The notes under the pieces were generated by a model that saw nothing but the letters and a program-made list of their open reading frames with translations, ran no database searches and was not told the origin of the DNA. Positions 55,373-64,000 of a stretch of 64,000 bases of DNA are shown in pieces. How positions within the stretch are numbered: position 1 is the stretch's first letter; each line of letters begins with the position of its first letter. Where the stretch lies: the NCBI GenBank assembly GCA_013414765.1, contig CP058708.1:1855553-1919552 (forward strand), read 5' to 3'. Origin of the DNA: Candidatus Accumulibacter cognatus (GTDB lineage Bacteria; Pseudomonadota; Gammaproteobacteria; Burkholderiales; Rhodocyclaceae). Both the position numbers and the translations under genes were made by a program.

Positions 55373-55918
55373 ATGAAAGCAACCGCTTTGGCTATCCCCC
55401 ATGTCATGTTACTCGAACCCAAGGTATTCGGAGACGACCGGGGCTTTTTCTTCGAGAGCTTCAACCAGGCACAAATCGAAACCGCGCTTGGCAGGAAAGT
55501 CGATTTCGTGCAAGACAATCACTCCCGCTCGGCAAAGAACGTACTGCGTGGTCTGCATTATCAAATCAAGCAGCCTCAAGCCAAACTGGTACGCGTTGTG
55601 CTTGGCGAGGTTTTTGACGTGGCGGTGGATATCCGCAAGTCCTCACACACCTTTGGTCAATGGGTGGGCCAAATCCTGAGTGCAGAAAACAAGAGACAGA
55701 TGTGGATCCCCGAGGGCTTTGCCCACGGCTTCGTCGTGCTCAGCGATACAGCCGAATTCCTTTATAAGACCACTGACTACTGGGCGCCGGAGCACGAGCG
55801 CTGCATCGTCTGGAATGACACCAATCTGGCGATCAACTGGCACCTCCAGGGTGAACCGGTGCTTTCCACGAAAGACGCGCAAGGAGTGGCACTACATAAA
55901 GCTGAACTCTTTGCGTGA
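55373..55918 (+). CDS. rmlC: dTDP-4-dehydrorhamnose 3,5-epimerase RmlC
   Basis: A 181-aa cupin epimerase. VMLLEPKVFGDDRGFFFESF, FVQDNHSRSAKNVLRGLHYQ with the catalytic His, QPQAKLVRVVLGEVFDVAVD and WIPEGFAHGFVVLSDTAEFL fit RmlC closely. It is followed by about 169 nt and then the ABC exporter genes. Confidence 0.96.
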   Translation: MKATALAIPHVMLLEPKVFGDDRGFFFESFNQAQIETALGRKVDFVQDNHSRSAKNVLRGLHYQIKQPQAKLVRVVLGEVFDVAVDIRKSSHTFGQWVGQILSAENKRQMWIPEGFAHGFVVLSDTAEFLYKTTDYWAPEHERCIVWNDTNLAINWHLQGEPVLSTKDAQGVALHKAELFA

Positions 55919-56087
55919 TAGGGCACTTCGCCGTCTCTCCACTCGTTGCACGACCAAGCAATCGCCGGGATAGTTCATCGAATTACGATGCGCATCACGC
56001 GTTGCCGGTTCTCGCCGGTGAACCAGTCTCTCAACCAGGAATACCACCCTTGAGCGCCGACAACCATTGACAGCCATTATATAGATT

Positions 56088-56918
56088 ATGAATCCTCATC
56101 AAAGACATCCCGCCACGCCATCGGCGATGGTACTGAGCCTGTGGCATAACCGACAACTCATCATCCAGATGACTCGTCGAGAAGTCATTGGCCGGTATCG
56201 TGGCTCGATCATGGGCTTGGCGTGGTCTTTCTTCAATCCAGTATTGCTGCTCCTCGTCTACACTTTCGTCTTTTCCATTGTTTTCAAAGCCCGATGGGGA
56301 ACTGGCGCTGAGGAAAGCCGCGCAGATTTCGCCATCCTGCTGTTCATCGGGATGATCATCCATGGCGTGTTCTCAGAATGTGTCAATCGGGCTCCGTCTC
56401 TGATTGTCGGCAATGTAAGTTATGTCAAAAAGGTGGTCTTCCCGCTGCAAATACTACCTTTGGTGGCCCTGGGCTCAGCCCTTTTCCATGCGGCTGTCAG
56501 TATTGTAGTGTTGCTCGTTGCAAAGTTGCTCGTCCATGGTTCTGTACCCTGGACGCTGCTCTTTCTACCGATGGCACTGCTTCCTCTGCTGATCGGCACC
56601 TTGGGAATCGCCTGGGTACTTGCAGCGCTTGGCGTCTTCATTCGTGATATTGGGCAGATCACCTCATTATTGACCACCGTCCTGCTGTTCATCTCGCCGG
56701 TGTTCTACCCGATCTCCAGTCTGCCTGCGAAGTATCAGCAAATTCTGTTGCTCAACCCTCTGACTTTCGTGATCGAGGAAAGTCGCAGGATCATGTTTTT
56801 CGGTACCGTTCCAGATTTCCAGGGGTTCCTGCTGGCTACCGGTGTTTCCCTACTGATGTCTTGGGCAGGGTTCTGGTGGTTCCAGCGGACACGGAAAGGC
56901 TTCGCTGATGTCCTTTGA
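56088..56918 (+). CDS. wzm: Polysaccharide ABC transporter permease (Wzm)
   Basis: A 276-aa ABC-2 type permease with six hydrophobic helices; it starts with a cytoplasmic region (LIIQMTRREVIGRYRGSIMG) followed by LAWSFFNPVLLLLVYTFVFS, and later LLFISPVFYPISSLPAKYQQ. With Wzt it exports lipid-linked O-antigen across the inner membrane. It overlaps wzt by 11 nt. Confidence 0.93.
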   Translation: MNPHQRHPATPSAMVLSLWHNRQLIIQMTRREVIGRYRGSIMGLAWSFFNPVLLLLVYTFVFSIVFKARWGTGAEESRADFAILLFIGMIIHGVFSECVNRAPSLIVGNVSYVKKVVFPLQILPLVALGSALFHAAVSIVVLLVAKLLVHGSVPWTLLFLPMALLPLLIGTLGIAWVLAALGVFIRDIGQITSLLTTVLLFISPVFYPISSLPAKYQQILLLNPLTFVIEESRRIMFFGTVPDFQGFLLATGVSLLMSWAGFWWFQRTRKGFADVL

Positions 56919-58353
56919 CGATCCCGTCATTCGGGTCAATAAGCTGTCCAAGTGCTATCAGATCTACGATAAACCACAGGACAGACTCAAGCAGGCCATT
57001 ATGCCTCGTTTGTGGCGCCTGACCGGGAAGACGGAACAACCCTATTACCGGGAATTCTGGGCGCTGAACAATGTTTCCTTTGAGGTCCGGCGCGGCGAGA
57101 CCATGGGAGTTATCGGCCGTAATGGTTCAGGAAAATCGACGCTGCTGCAGATACTGTGCGGCATCCTGACGCCTAGTTCGGGTTCGGTAGAGATTGCCGG
57201 TCGAGTAGCTGCCCTTCTTGAACTGGGTTCCGGCTTCAATCCGGAATTCACCGGACGGGAAAATGTTTTTCTCAACGCATCCGTACTGGGTCTCACTGAC
57301 GAGGAGATACGCGCCCGTTTTGATGACATTGTCGAATTCTCGGAGGTTGGCGAGTTCATCGATCAACCCGTGAAAACCTATTCAAGTGGAATGTACGTTC
57401 GTTTGGCCTTCGCCGTCATTGCGCATGTCGATGCCGACGTACTCATCATCGACGAGGCGTTGTCGGTCGGGGATGTCTTCTTCGTCCAGAAATGCATGCG
57501 CTTCCTGCGCAAGTTCATGGAGCGTGGAACCGTCCTGTTCGTCAGTCACGATTCAGCTGCCGTAATTAACCTGTGCCACACCGCCCTCTGGCTGAGCCAC
57601 GGCGAAGTGGTGAGCCATGGGGAGCCCAAAGCGGTTTCCGAAAAATACCTGGAAAACCTGGCCAGGTCAGCCATTGGCATTGACCATCAGCCGGGGTCAC
57701 GGTCTGTGCAGCCTGCCGCGACATTGCAGCAAGTGCGGCGGGGCATCCCAAGGGACATGCGCCAGGATTTCCTGAATAGCTCAAGCCTGCGCAACGATAT
57801 CCAAATTTTCGCGTTCGTTGAAGACGCACACAGCTTTGGTGCCGGTGGCGCCACGATTACCGGAGTCTGCCTGACGGACAGGAATGCTCAGCCGCTGAAT
57901 TGGGTGGTGGGTGGAGAGGACGTCTGTCTGATCATTTCTGGTGTGGCACATCAGGGAATTATCGGTGCAATTGCCGGTTTCCATTTGAAGGACAGGCTGG
58001 GACAGGTTCTGTTTGGCGACAATACTTTTTTACGTTACCTGGATACGCCTGTGAGGCTTCACGGCGGGCAATGTTTCGAGGCACGATTTGCCTTCCGTAT
58101 GCCCATTCTGCCCGCTGGTGACTACACGGTCGGTGTCGCTTTTGCTGAAGGCAGCCAGGCCCAGCATGTGCAGCATCACTGGATACACGACGCTCTGGCG
58201 GTTCACTCCATCAGTTCCAGCGTAGCAACCGGTCTGATCGGCATTCCCATGGAAGAGATTGTTCTGGAGGTATCGGCATGCGCCGTTTCCGGATTGCCAG
58301 GCAATGATCATGACAATTCGGTGTCTGCGGCAGGAAACGGGGAGGGCAAATGA
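56908..58353 (+). CDS. wzt: Polysaccharide ABC transporter ATP-binding protein (Wzt)
   Basis: A 481-aa protein. Residues 1-250 are an ABC ATPase: Walker [21 protein letters not shown], signature [20 protein letters not shown] and Walker [14 protein letters not shown]. The extra C-terminal domain (about residues 290-475; [52 protein letters not shown]) is the carbohydrate-binding type that recognises a modified glycan end in O9a/O12-like systems. It overlaps the next gene by 4 nt. Confidence 0.93.
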   Translation: MSFDDPVIRVNKLSKCYQIYDKPQDRLKQAIMPRLWRLTGKTEQPYYREFWALNNVSFEVRRGETMGVIGRNGSGKSTLLQILCGILTPSSGSVEIAGRVAALLELGSGFNPEFTGRENVFLNASVLGLTDEEIRARFDDIVEFSEVGEFIDQPVKTYSSGMYVRLAFAVIAHVDADVLIIDEALSVGDVFFVQKCMRFLRKFMERGTVLFVSHDSAAVINLCHTALWLSHGEVVSHGEPKAVSEKYLENLARSAIGIDHQPGSRSVQPAATLQQVRRGIPRDMRQDFLNSSSLRNDIQIFAFVEDAHSFGAGGATITGVCLTDRNAQPLNWVVGGEDVCLIISGVAHQGIIGAIAGFHLKDRLGQVLFGDNTFLRYLDTPVRLHGGQCFEARFAFRMPILPAGDYTVGVAFAEGSQAQHVQHHWIHDALAVHSISSSVATGLIGIPMEEIVLEVSACAVSGLPGNDHDNSVSAAGNGEGK

Positions 58354-61300
58354 AATTTACCGGTGAACGCTTCATCCCTACGGAACACGGGGAAATCTCG
58401 TTGGAACACTACCATCGCTATGCGGCTACCAGCGAGTACGTGAAGGACAAGGTGGTTCTCGATGTCGCCTGCGGTGAAGGCTATGGCTCGGATCTGATGG
58501 CATTGGGGGCGGCAAGTGTCGTTGGCGTAGACCTGTCTGCCGAGGCTGTGGAGCACGCCAAACGGACGTATGCCGAACGGGGAAATCTTAGATTTCTGCA
58601 GGCCAGCGCTATCGCCCTGCCATTTCCCGACAGCAGTTTCGACGTCGTTGTCTCGTTTGAGACCATCGAGCATCTGGCCGAACAGGAGCAGATGCTGTGT
58701 GAACTGCGAAGGGTGCTTCGCCCGGCAGGGATTCTGATGATCTCGTCACCCAACAGACCGGTCTATTCGGAAGAAAGTGGGCAGCACAACGAATTCCACG
58801 TCAAGGAGCTGGATTTTTCCGAGTTCGACAGCCTGTTACGCAGCAAATTTTCACGCATTCGATACTTTGGTCAGCGTTTCATGATGGGCTCAGTTCTTCA
58901 ACCGCTTGAGGGGGGAGGCAAGCATTTTGACGCGCTATGCGAACATAAGGGTGGGATCAGGAACAGTATTACGCCCCTGCAGTATCCGGTCTATTTCATT
59001 GCAGTCTGTGGTGACGAGGCATCCGCTTTCCCGGAAGTACGTTCATCCTTCCTGCTTCCCAGGGAACTCGATCTCCTGCGGCAGTATCAGGGTTACGCGA
59101 AATGGGCCGTGCGAGTCGATGCAGAACTCGCTACTTGCCGAGAGCTGTATAGTAATCTTGACGAAGAACATCATCGCGTCGCCAATTGGGCGAAGAGCCT
59201 GTATCAAAGATGTGAGCTTCTGGAGCGCGAAGTGGCCGAGACAGAGGCGAAGCTCAGCGCGACCCAGGCGAAACTCGATCAATCGATTCGTTCCGGGTCC
59301 AGTAGCGTTGCCAGACTCTCACCATTCGCTGCAGGTCTTGCCCGTGGACAATGGACTACGGCCATGAAACCGCTGCGCACTTGGCTGCGCACCTGGCTGC
59401 GCACCTGGGTGCGTTCCCAAGGGAAGAGGCTATACCACCAACTGCCGCTATCGCAAACATTCAAGCTCAAGCTTGTTGGCGGGATGTACAAGTTCGCCGG
59501 TCCTCTTTTTGCAGGTATGAGCCATTACGAAACGTGGCAACACCAGCGGAATGGAGTACCCCTCCCCATGGCAATGCAAGGTGCCGTGAAGCTGGATGAG
59601 ATTGATTCCGTACTTCAGGAGCTAAGCTTCGAACTGCCAGAGCATCCGCTGGTTTCGATCGTCATTCCAGCTTATGGCAATCTGCCCGTTACCCTTGGCT
59701 GTCTTCGCTCCATCGCGAGGAATCTTCCGGCTGTCCCGGTTGAAGTCATTCTCATGGAGGACTGTTCGGGAGATCCGGAAATCAATCGTTTATCGGAAGT
59801 ACTAGGGCTGCGCTACCTGCGGAATCCACAGAACCTTGGATTCTTGCGCTCCGCCAACCGGGCTGCCGATTTCGCCCAAGGAAACTATTTCTATCTCCTC
59901 AATAGCGATACCGAGGTCACAGAAGGCTGGCTGGATGCGATGCTTGCCGTATTTAAATCCCACCCTGACTGTGGATTGGTAGGTTCCAAACTGGTATATC
60001 CGGACGGGCGCTTGCAGGAAGCTGGTGGCATCGTCTGGAACGACGCATCTGCCTGGAATTACGGCAGGTTCCAGGATCCGTCGCTACCAGAATTCAATTA
60101 CCTGCGCGAAACGGACTACTGTTCCGGCGCCTCAATCATGATTCCGCGGGAACTGTACAAGAGTCTCGGCGGATTCGACGAACGCTATGTCCCAGCCTAT
60201 TTCGAGGATACCGACCTGGCTTTTGCGGTTCGTTCTGCTGGAAGAAAGGTGTATTACCAACCTGCTTCCGTCGTCATCCACTACGAGGGTGTTTCACATG
60301 GCACGGATACTGGTGAAGGTGTCAAGTCCTATCAGGTGCAAAATCAGCAAAAATTCAGGGAGAAATGGCGAAACGTACTTGAAAGAGACCATTTCCAAAA
60401 TGCGCATCACTTATTTCAGGCACGTGACCGTTCCCGCTCCAAAAAAGCGGTTCTGGTGATTGACCATTATGTACCGCGACCGGATAGGGATGCCGGTTCC
60501 CGATCCATGCTGGCGATCATGCAGGAATTGCTCGCCATGGGTTTCAATGTCAAGTTCTGGCCTCACAACCATTGGCAGGATCCTGTCTATACCCCGCGCT
60601 TGCAAGCCCTGGGTATCGAGGTTGAATATGGTTCCCGTTACTGGGGGCGTTTTGCGACCTGGATCGAGGAGAATGGTAAATATCTTGATTATGTTCTGCT
60701 CTCGCGTCCAGACGTCGCTGCGGATTTCGTCCAGGCTTTGAGGAAATATACAAAATTACCACTCATTTACTATGGGCACGATATACATCATCTCCGATTG
60801 AAGGAGCAATTGAAACTGGAGCCGGAAAATCATACCGTCCGCAATGAGATGAAGCGCATCGAAAAGATCGAAAAACAACACTGGCGACAAATGGATGCCA
60901 TTTATTATCCATCCAACCTGGAAACCGAGGAAGTTGCCAAATTCCTCAAGTCTGAAGGACTGGAAGATAAATCGGTAACGCTGCCGGTTTATGCGTTCGA
61001 CTCATTTTCATATAATGCGGCAGTCAATCTGGCCGATCGCCACGATATCCTTTTCGTGGCAGGATTCGGTCATCCGCCTAATGCTACTGCCGCCCGCTGG
61101 TTTGTGCACGAAGTCTTGCCGCTGGTACGGGAAAGCTTTCCCGATGTGCGGCTCACGCTGGTAGGTTCCAATCCAACACCAGAGGTGCTTGCTCTGGCTT
61201 GCGCGGATATCGCTGTAACTGGCTTCGTTACTGACGAGCAACTTGCTGAATATTATCTTAATGCTCGAGTTGCGGTTGCCCCTCTGCTGTTTGGCGCCGG

Positions 61301-61559
61301 TATGAAAGGCAAGGTGGTTGAAGCGATGCGCTTCGGTATTCCGATGGTGACCACGCCGATCGGGGCGCAGGGGTTGGTGGAGGCAGGAAGCGCTCTGGGG
61401 GTTTTCGAAGATCCCTCGGCTTATGCCAAAGATATAACTCGCTTGCTGTCCGATGACGAGGAGTGGCGAATGCGATCAGCGGCCGAACTTGCTTATGTCC
61501 AGGAGCACTTCTCTTTGGCTGCGATGCGTTTTTCATTGGAGAGATGGTTCGTTCCGTAA
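58350..61559 (+). CDS. Methyltransferase-GT2-GT4 fusion for surface glycan
   Basis: A 1069-aa protein with three enzyme domains. Residues 1-215: SAM methyltransferase ([37 protein letters not shown]). Residues about 250-310 look coiled-coil. Residues about 430-690: GT2 ([55 protein letters not shown]). Residues about 697-1069: GT4/GT1 fold ([60 protein letters not shown]). A 12-nt tandem repeat encodes [12 protein letters not shown] near residue 343. It overlaps wzt by 4 nt and may build and cap the exported chain. Confidence 0.9.
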   Translation: MKFTGERFIPTEHGEISLEHYHRYAATSEYVKDKVVLDVACGEGYGSDLMALGAASVVGVDLSAEAVEHAKRTYAERGNLRFLQASAIALPFPDSSFDVVVSFETIEHLAEQEQMLCELRRVLRPAGILMISSPNRPVYSEESGQHNEFHVKELDFSEFDSLLRSKFSRIRYFGQRFMMGSVLQPLEGGGKHFDALCEHKGGIRNSITPLQYPVYFIAVCGDEASAFPEVRSSFLLPRELDLLRQYQGYAKWAVRVDAELATCRELYSNLDEEHHRVANWAKSLYQRCELLEREVAETEAKLSATQAKLDQSIRSGSSSVARLSPFAAGLARGQWTTAMKPLRTWLRTWLRTWVRSQGKRLYHQLPLSQTFKLKLVGGMYKFAGPLFAGMSHYETWQHQRNGVPLPMAMQGAVKLDEIDSVLQELSFELPEHPLVSIVIPAYGNLPVTLGCLRSIARNLPAVPVEVILMEDCSGDPEINRLSEVLGLRYLRNPQNLGFLRSANRAADFAQGNYFYLLNSDTEVTEGWLDAMLAVFKSHPDCGLVGSKLVYPDGRLQEAGGIVWNDASAWNYGRFQDPSLPEFNYLRETDYCSGASIMIPRELYKSLGGFDERYVPAYFEDTDLAFAVRSAGRKVYYQPASVVIHYEGVSHGTDTGEGVKSYQVQNQQKFREKWRNVLERDHFQNAHHLFQARDRSRSKKAVLVIDHYVPRPDRDAGSRSMLAIMQELLAMGFNVKFWPHNHWQDPVYTPRLQALGIEVEYGSRYWGRFATWIEENGKYLDYVLLSRPDVAADFVQALRKYTKLPLIYYGHDIHHLRLKEQLKLEPENHTVRNEMKRIEKIEKQHWRQMDAIYYPSNLETEEVAKFLKSEGLEDKSVTLPVYAFDSFSYNAAVNLADRHDILFVAGFGHPPNATAARWFVHEVLPLVRESFPDVRLTLVGSNPTPEVLALACADIAVTGFVTDEQLAEYYLNARVAVAPLLFGAGMKGKVVEAMRFGIPMVTTPIGAQGLVEAGSALGVFEDPSAYAKDITRLLSDDEEWRMRSAAELAYVQEHFSLAAMRFSLERWFVP
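59376..59411 (+). repeat. Three tandem 12-bp repeats inside the fusion gene
   Basis: The units CGCACTTGGCTG, CGCACCTGGCTG and CGCACCTGGGTG are nearly identical and in frame, encoding RTWL, RTWL and RTWV in the linker between the coiled-coil and GT2 domains. In-frame copy changes would alter linker length without breaking the protein. Confidence 0.7.
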
Positions 61560-61591
61560 GGCTGCCGAGCATGGTCGACCGCTTTCGTAGA

Positions 61592-62605
61592 TTATCTCCT
61601 GCACTTATTTCGATGATTGCATATATTGATTCGTCCTATCGGAATGATGCTCTTATCCATCAGGCGCCAGATTTCACGCACCGTTGTAATGCGGGATGAT
61701 TGAATAGACCGCCGCTTCCACCACATTTTCGGAATACCCCTGAGCGCATCCCGTTTGGCGCGCAGCATTGTTCGTCCCTGGCCGCGACATGAGAACACCA
61801 TCAGGGCCACCAGATTCATCGCCAGATGCAAGGGCAGGAACGCCCAGAACAGTACCCATGGCATGTTTTTGACGTAGGTCCACACCAGATTACGATGACC
61901 GTGATACACGGCAAAATCGCTATGCTGCCCACTGGTTGTACCCGAGCCCACATGATGGGCTACCGATGCGGGCACATAGAGGCAGCGATACCCTGCCAGT
62001 CGTAAACGGAAACCGAGGTCCAGATCCTCCAGGTAGCAAAAAAAATCCTCATCAAAGCCACCTGCCTCAACCAATGCACTTCGCCTATACAGCGCCGCCG
62101 CTGCACAGGGTGAGAACGCTTCCCGCTCCTGCTCCGAAACTGATGTGACAGGCGCCCCATGCCCTCGCCGCCAGACCAGTCCGCTGACGTGATAGGCATC
62201 ACCGGCTCCATCCAATATGGCCGGATCGGCAGCAGCAACCAGTTTGCTACCGAATATTTCAAAAGCCGGATAGTCGCGCGTTGCCAATAGTAATGCTTCC
62301 AGCCAGCGCGGCTCGACGAATGCATCCGGATTGAGCAAGGCGATCCATTCAGATTCGGCTGTTGCCTCTTCGATTGCCAGATTGTTGCCGCGCGCAAATC
62401 CGAGGTTTCGGTCCTGTGCCAGCAAACGTACCGCAGGGAATCTCCGCACAAGGTCCAGTGAGCCGTCGGAACTCGCGTTGTCTACAAGCAGAATCTCATG
62501 CGGTACTACCGTCTGAGCCAGCAGCGCTGAAATACATCGGTCAAGGAATCGTTCGCCATTCCAGTTGACAATGATCACGGTTACCTTGGGCCATATCACA
62601 TTCAT
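61592..62605 (-). CDS. Glycosyltransferase family 2
   Basis: A 337-aa GT2 enzyme: KVTVIIVNWNGERFLDRCIS, EILLVDNASSDGSLDLVRRF, DRNLGFARGNNLAIEEAT, WIALLNPDAFVEPRWLEALL, FSPCAAAALYRRSALVEAGG and CYLEDLDLGFRLRLAG. A hydrophobic segment lies near VLFWAFLPLHLAMNLVALMV. ATG 62605 (MNVIWPK) is preferred. It converges with the fusion gene and closes the polysaccharide locus. Confidence 0.9.
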   Translation of the reverse strand: MNVIWPKVTVIIVNWNGERFLDRCISALLAQTVVPHEILLVDNASSDGSLDLVRRFPAVRLLAQDRNLGFARGNNLAIEEATAESEWIALLNPDAFVEPRWLEALLLATRDYPAFEIFGSKLVAAADPAILDGAGDAYHVSGLVWRRGHGAPVTSVSEQEREAFSPCAAAALYRRSALVEAGGFDEDFFCYLEDLDLGFRLRLAGYRCLYVPASVAHHVGSGTTSGQHSDFAVYHGHRNLVWTYVKNMPWVLFWAFLPLHLAMNLVALMVFSCRGQGRTMLRAKRDALRGIPKMWWKRRSIQSSRITTVREIWRLMDKSIIPIGRINICNHRNKCRR

Positions 62606-62914
62606 CTGATCATTCAATGTGATCCTTACAAAGATCCAAAAATTCAAAATGGTGCGTCTTTATCAACCAGTCCTTGGGAGGAACACACTGCTGGATTTAG
62701 GGAACCGCTGATTAATTCACTTTCCCATCTGGTCGAGTAGTGCAAGTCATTGATTGTATGGAGGCTAGAGTTTCGTGATCCGATTAAATCAGCGCCTCCT
62801 TAGAGAGGCTGGTCACGGCAGCGAAAAGACGCACATCACGTAATAGACTTGACTGGAAAGAATCGGGCTTGACGGCCATGACATTACCCAGCCAGAGCAT
62901 GGAAATCATGGCCG
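62606..62914. other. Gene-free stretch before pmbA
   Basis: About 309 bp with no gene. It contains the MITE-like element listed separately and the upstream region of the leftward GT2 gene. Confidence 0.55.
62701..62799. mobile_element. MITE-like 99-bp element with inverted ends
   Basis: The left end GGAACCGCTGATTAATTC (62701-62718) and the complement of the right end, GGAGGCGCTGATTTAATC (62782-62799), match at 14 of 18 bases. The element is flanked by TTAG at 62697-62700 and 62800-62803, a 4-bp duplication of the YTAR type known for IS5-family insertions. It is non-coding, so it would depend on a transposase elsewhere. Confidence 0.55.
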
Positions 62915-64000
62915 TCAGTCACCAGCCACCTTCATTTCCTCTATGAGCAAAGAGCCCACCTGCTTCGAGCCGCGCACCAGGACGTCGTTGCCGACAGCCG
63001 CAAGATTCCTGAATATGTCGCGCAGATTGCCGGCAATGGTGATTCCTTCCACCGGGTATACGATCTTGCCGCCTTCAATCCAGTAACCGGCTGCGCCGCG
63101 CGAATAATCGCCGGTCACATAGTTGACGCCTTGGCCGAGCAACTCAGTGACCAGCAATCCACGCCCCATCTTCCTGAGCAGACCCTGCAGATCGCGTTTC
63201 CCCGGTCGTACGATCAGGTTGTGGCAGCCACCAGCATTGCCCGTGCTCTGCATCCCCAGCTTGCGTGCGCTGTAGGCGCTCAGGAAGTAGCCCTGCAGCC
63301 TGCCGTCGACCAGCACTTCACGGTCATGCGTCGCGACCCCGTCACTATCGAAATAGCCACTCGCCAGGCCACCTGGCAAATGTGGCCGTTCGCTGATCTG
63401 TACCTTCTTCGAAAAGACGCGCTTGCCTAGACTGTCGACCAGGAAGGACGTCTTCCGGTACAGGCTGCCACCGCTGACCGCATGCACGAAGTTGCCGATC
63501 AGCGAGGAGGCGAGTGGCGCCTCGAAGACGACCGGTACCCGACAGGTCTTGATCTTGCGCGCGGCGAGTCGCGATACGGCCCGCCGCGCGGCGATCTCGC
63601 CAATCGATTCGGGAGAGCCGATCGCCGAAGGATTGCGAGCGGTCGAATACCAGTCGTCACGCTGCATGTTTTCGTTCCTGCCGGCGATCACCGAGCACGA
63701 AAGATAATGCCGCGAGCTCGGGTAGCCGCCCATGAAACCCAGGCTGTTGGCTGAAATGAACTGCCCTTCCTGGATCGACACCGTCGCCCCTTCCGAGTTG
63801 CTGATCTTCGGGCTGACGGCAAATGCCGCCTGCTCGCAACGCTGGGCAAGCTCGACGGCCGCCTCGACCGAGAGCAGCCAAGGGTGGTAGAGATCGAGAT
63901 CCGGTAGGCTGCCGGTGTCGATGGCCAGCAACTCCAGGTCGGGCAGGCCGGCACAAGGGTCGGCGGCAGTAAAGCGAGCAATGTTCAACGCTGCGTCGAC
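62915..64000 (-). CDS. pmbA: PmbA/TldE metalloprotease-like protein, C-terminal part
   Basis: About 361 residues of a PmbA (TldE) protein; the frame runs off the window edge, so the N-terminus is missing. PDLDLYHPWLLSVEAAVELA, NSLGFMGGYPSSRHYLSCSV, FEAPLASSLIGNFVHAVSGG, LPGGLASGYFDSDGVATHD and VTGDYSRGAAGYWIEGGKIV are family motifs. TldE works with TldD to process peptides such as microcin B17 and the CcdA antitoxin. An in-frame ATG at 63988 is internal. Confidence 0.92.
   Translation of the reverse strand, partial: VDAALNIARFTAADPCAGLPDLELLAIDTGSLPDLDLYHPWLLSVEAAVELAQRCEQAAFAVSPKISNSEGATVSIQEGQFISANSLGFMGGYPSSRHYLSCSVIAGRNENMQRDDWYSTARNPSAIGSPESIGEIAARRAVSRLAARKIKTCRVPVVFEAPLASSLIGNFVHAVSGGSLYRKTSFLVDSLGKRVFSKKVQISERPHLPGGLASGYFDSDGVATHDREVLVDGRLQGYFLSAYSARKLGMQSTGNAGGCHNLIVRPGKRDLQGLLRKMGRGLLVTELLGQGVNYVTGDYSRGAAGYWIEGGKIVYPVEGITIAGNLRDIFRNLAAVGNDVLVRGSKQVGSLLIEEMKVAGD

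Overview
The window reads as a chromosome segment of a Gram-negative betaproteobacterium. Gene order (rsmB, DUF4390, ntrY, ntrX, trkA, trkH, hemE, priA), a group 3d Hox hydrogenase, a urea transporter, an exopolyphosphatase and a MaoC-phosphotransacylase fusion all fit Rhodocyclales, and a 'Candidatus Accumulibacter'-like bacterium is my best guess. That placement is inference from gene content and protein style; no search was run. No rRNA, tRNA or CRISPR array was recognised.

Layout. 1-158: start of a leftward cation-efflux gene. 376-12033: a rightward housekeeping block for rRNA methylation (rsmB), the NtrY/NtrX two-component pair, Trk potassium uptake, haem synthesis (hemE) and replication restart (priA). 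The hemE-priA gap carries a DnaA-box cluster beside an AT-rich tract and looks like a replication origin or another DnaA-controlled site. 12299-20063: Ppx/GppA phosphatase, an unrecognised exported protein, an MFS carrier, a ROK sugar kinase and a SulP-STAS-cyclic-nucleotide-domain transporter.

20464-26130: leftward urtABCDE urea ABC transporter, with a sigma-54-type promoter and an NtrC-type palindrome upstream of urtA and two tandem hairpins after urtA. 26471-29153: glycerate kinase and a MaoC/phosphate acyltransferase fusion. 29490-34628: hoxFUYH plus a maturation protease, a compact NAD-reducing hydrogenase operon. 34747-39218: FkbM methyltransferase, fluoride channel with DUF190 partner, MFS carrier, WaaP-like kinase and a methyltransferase. 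39219-40366: a gene graveyard with remnants of an ISAs1-type transposase, a winged-helix protein and a HerA-like ATPase. 40367-43306: proB, obgE, rpmA and rplU with a clear promoter and terminator.

43498-50319: two TIGR0428x sugar/nucleotidyl transferases, a DUF3047 protein, a Tim44-like protein, an NhaR-type regulator divergent from a ribosome hibernation factor, htpX, a decayed beta-carbonic anhydrase and a TerC protein. 50358-62605: a surface polysaccharide locus with a FlaA1/WbpM-type dehydratase, an epimerase, GT2 enzymes, rmlA and rmlC, Wzm/Wzt export and a large methyltransferase-GT2-GT4 fusion. 62701-62799: a small non-coding element with inverted ends and a 4-bp target duplication. 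62915-64000: most of pmbA, cut by the window edge.
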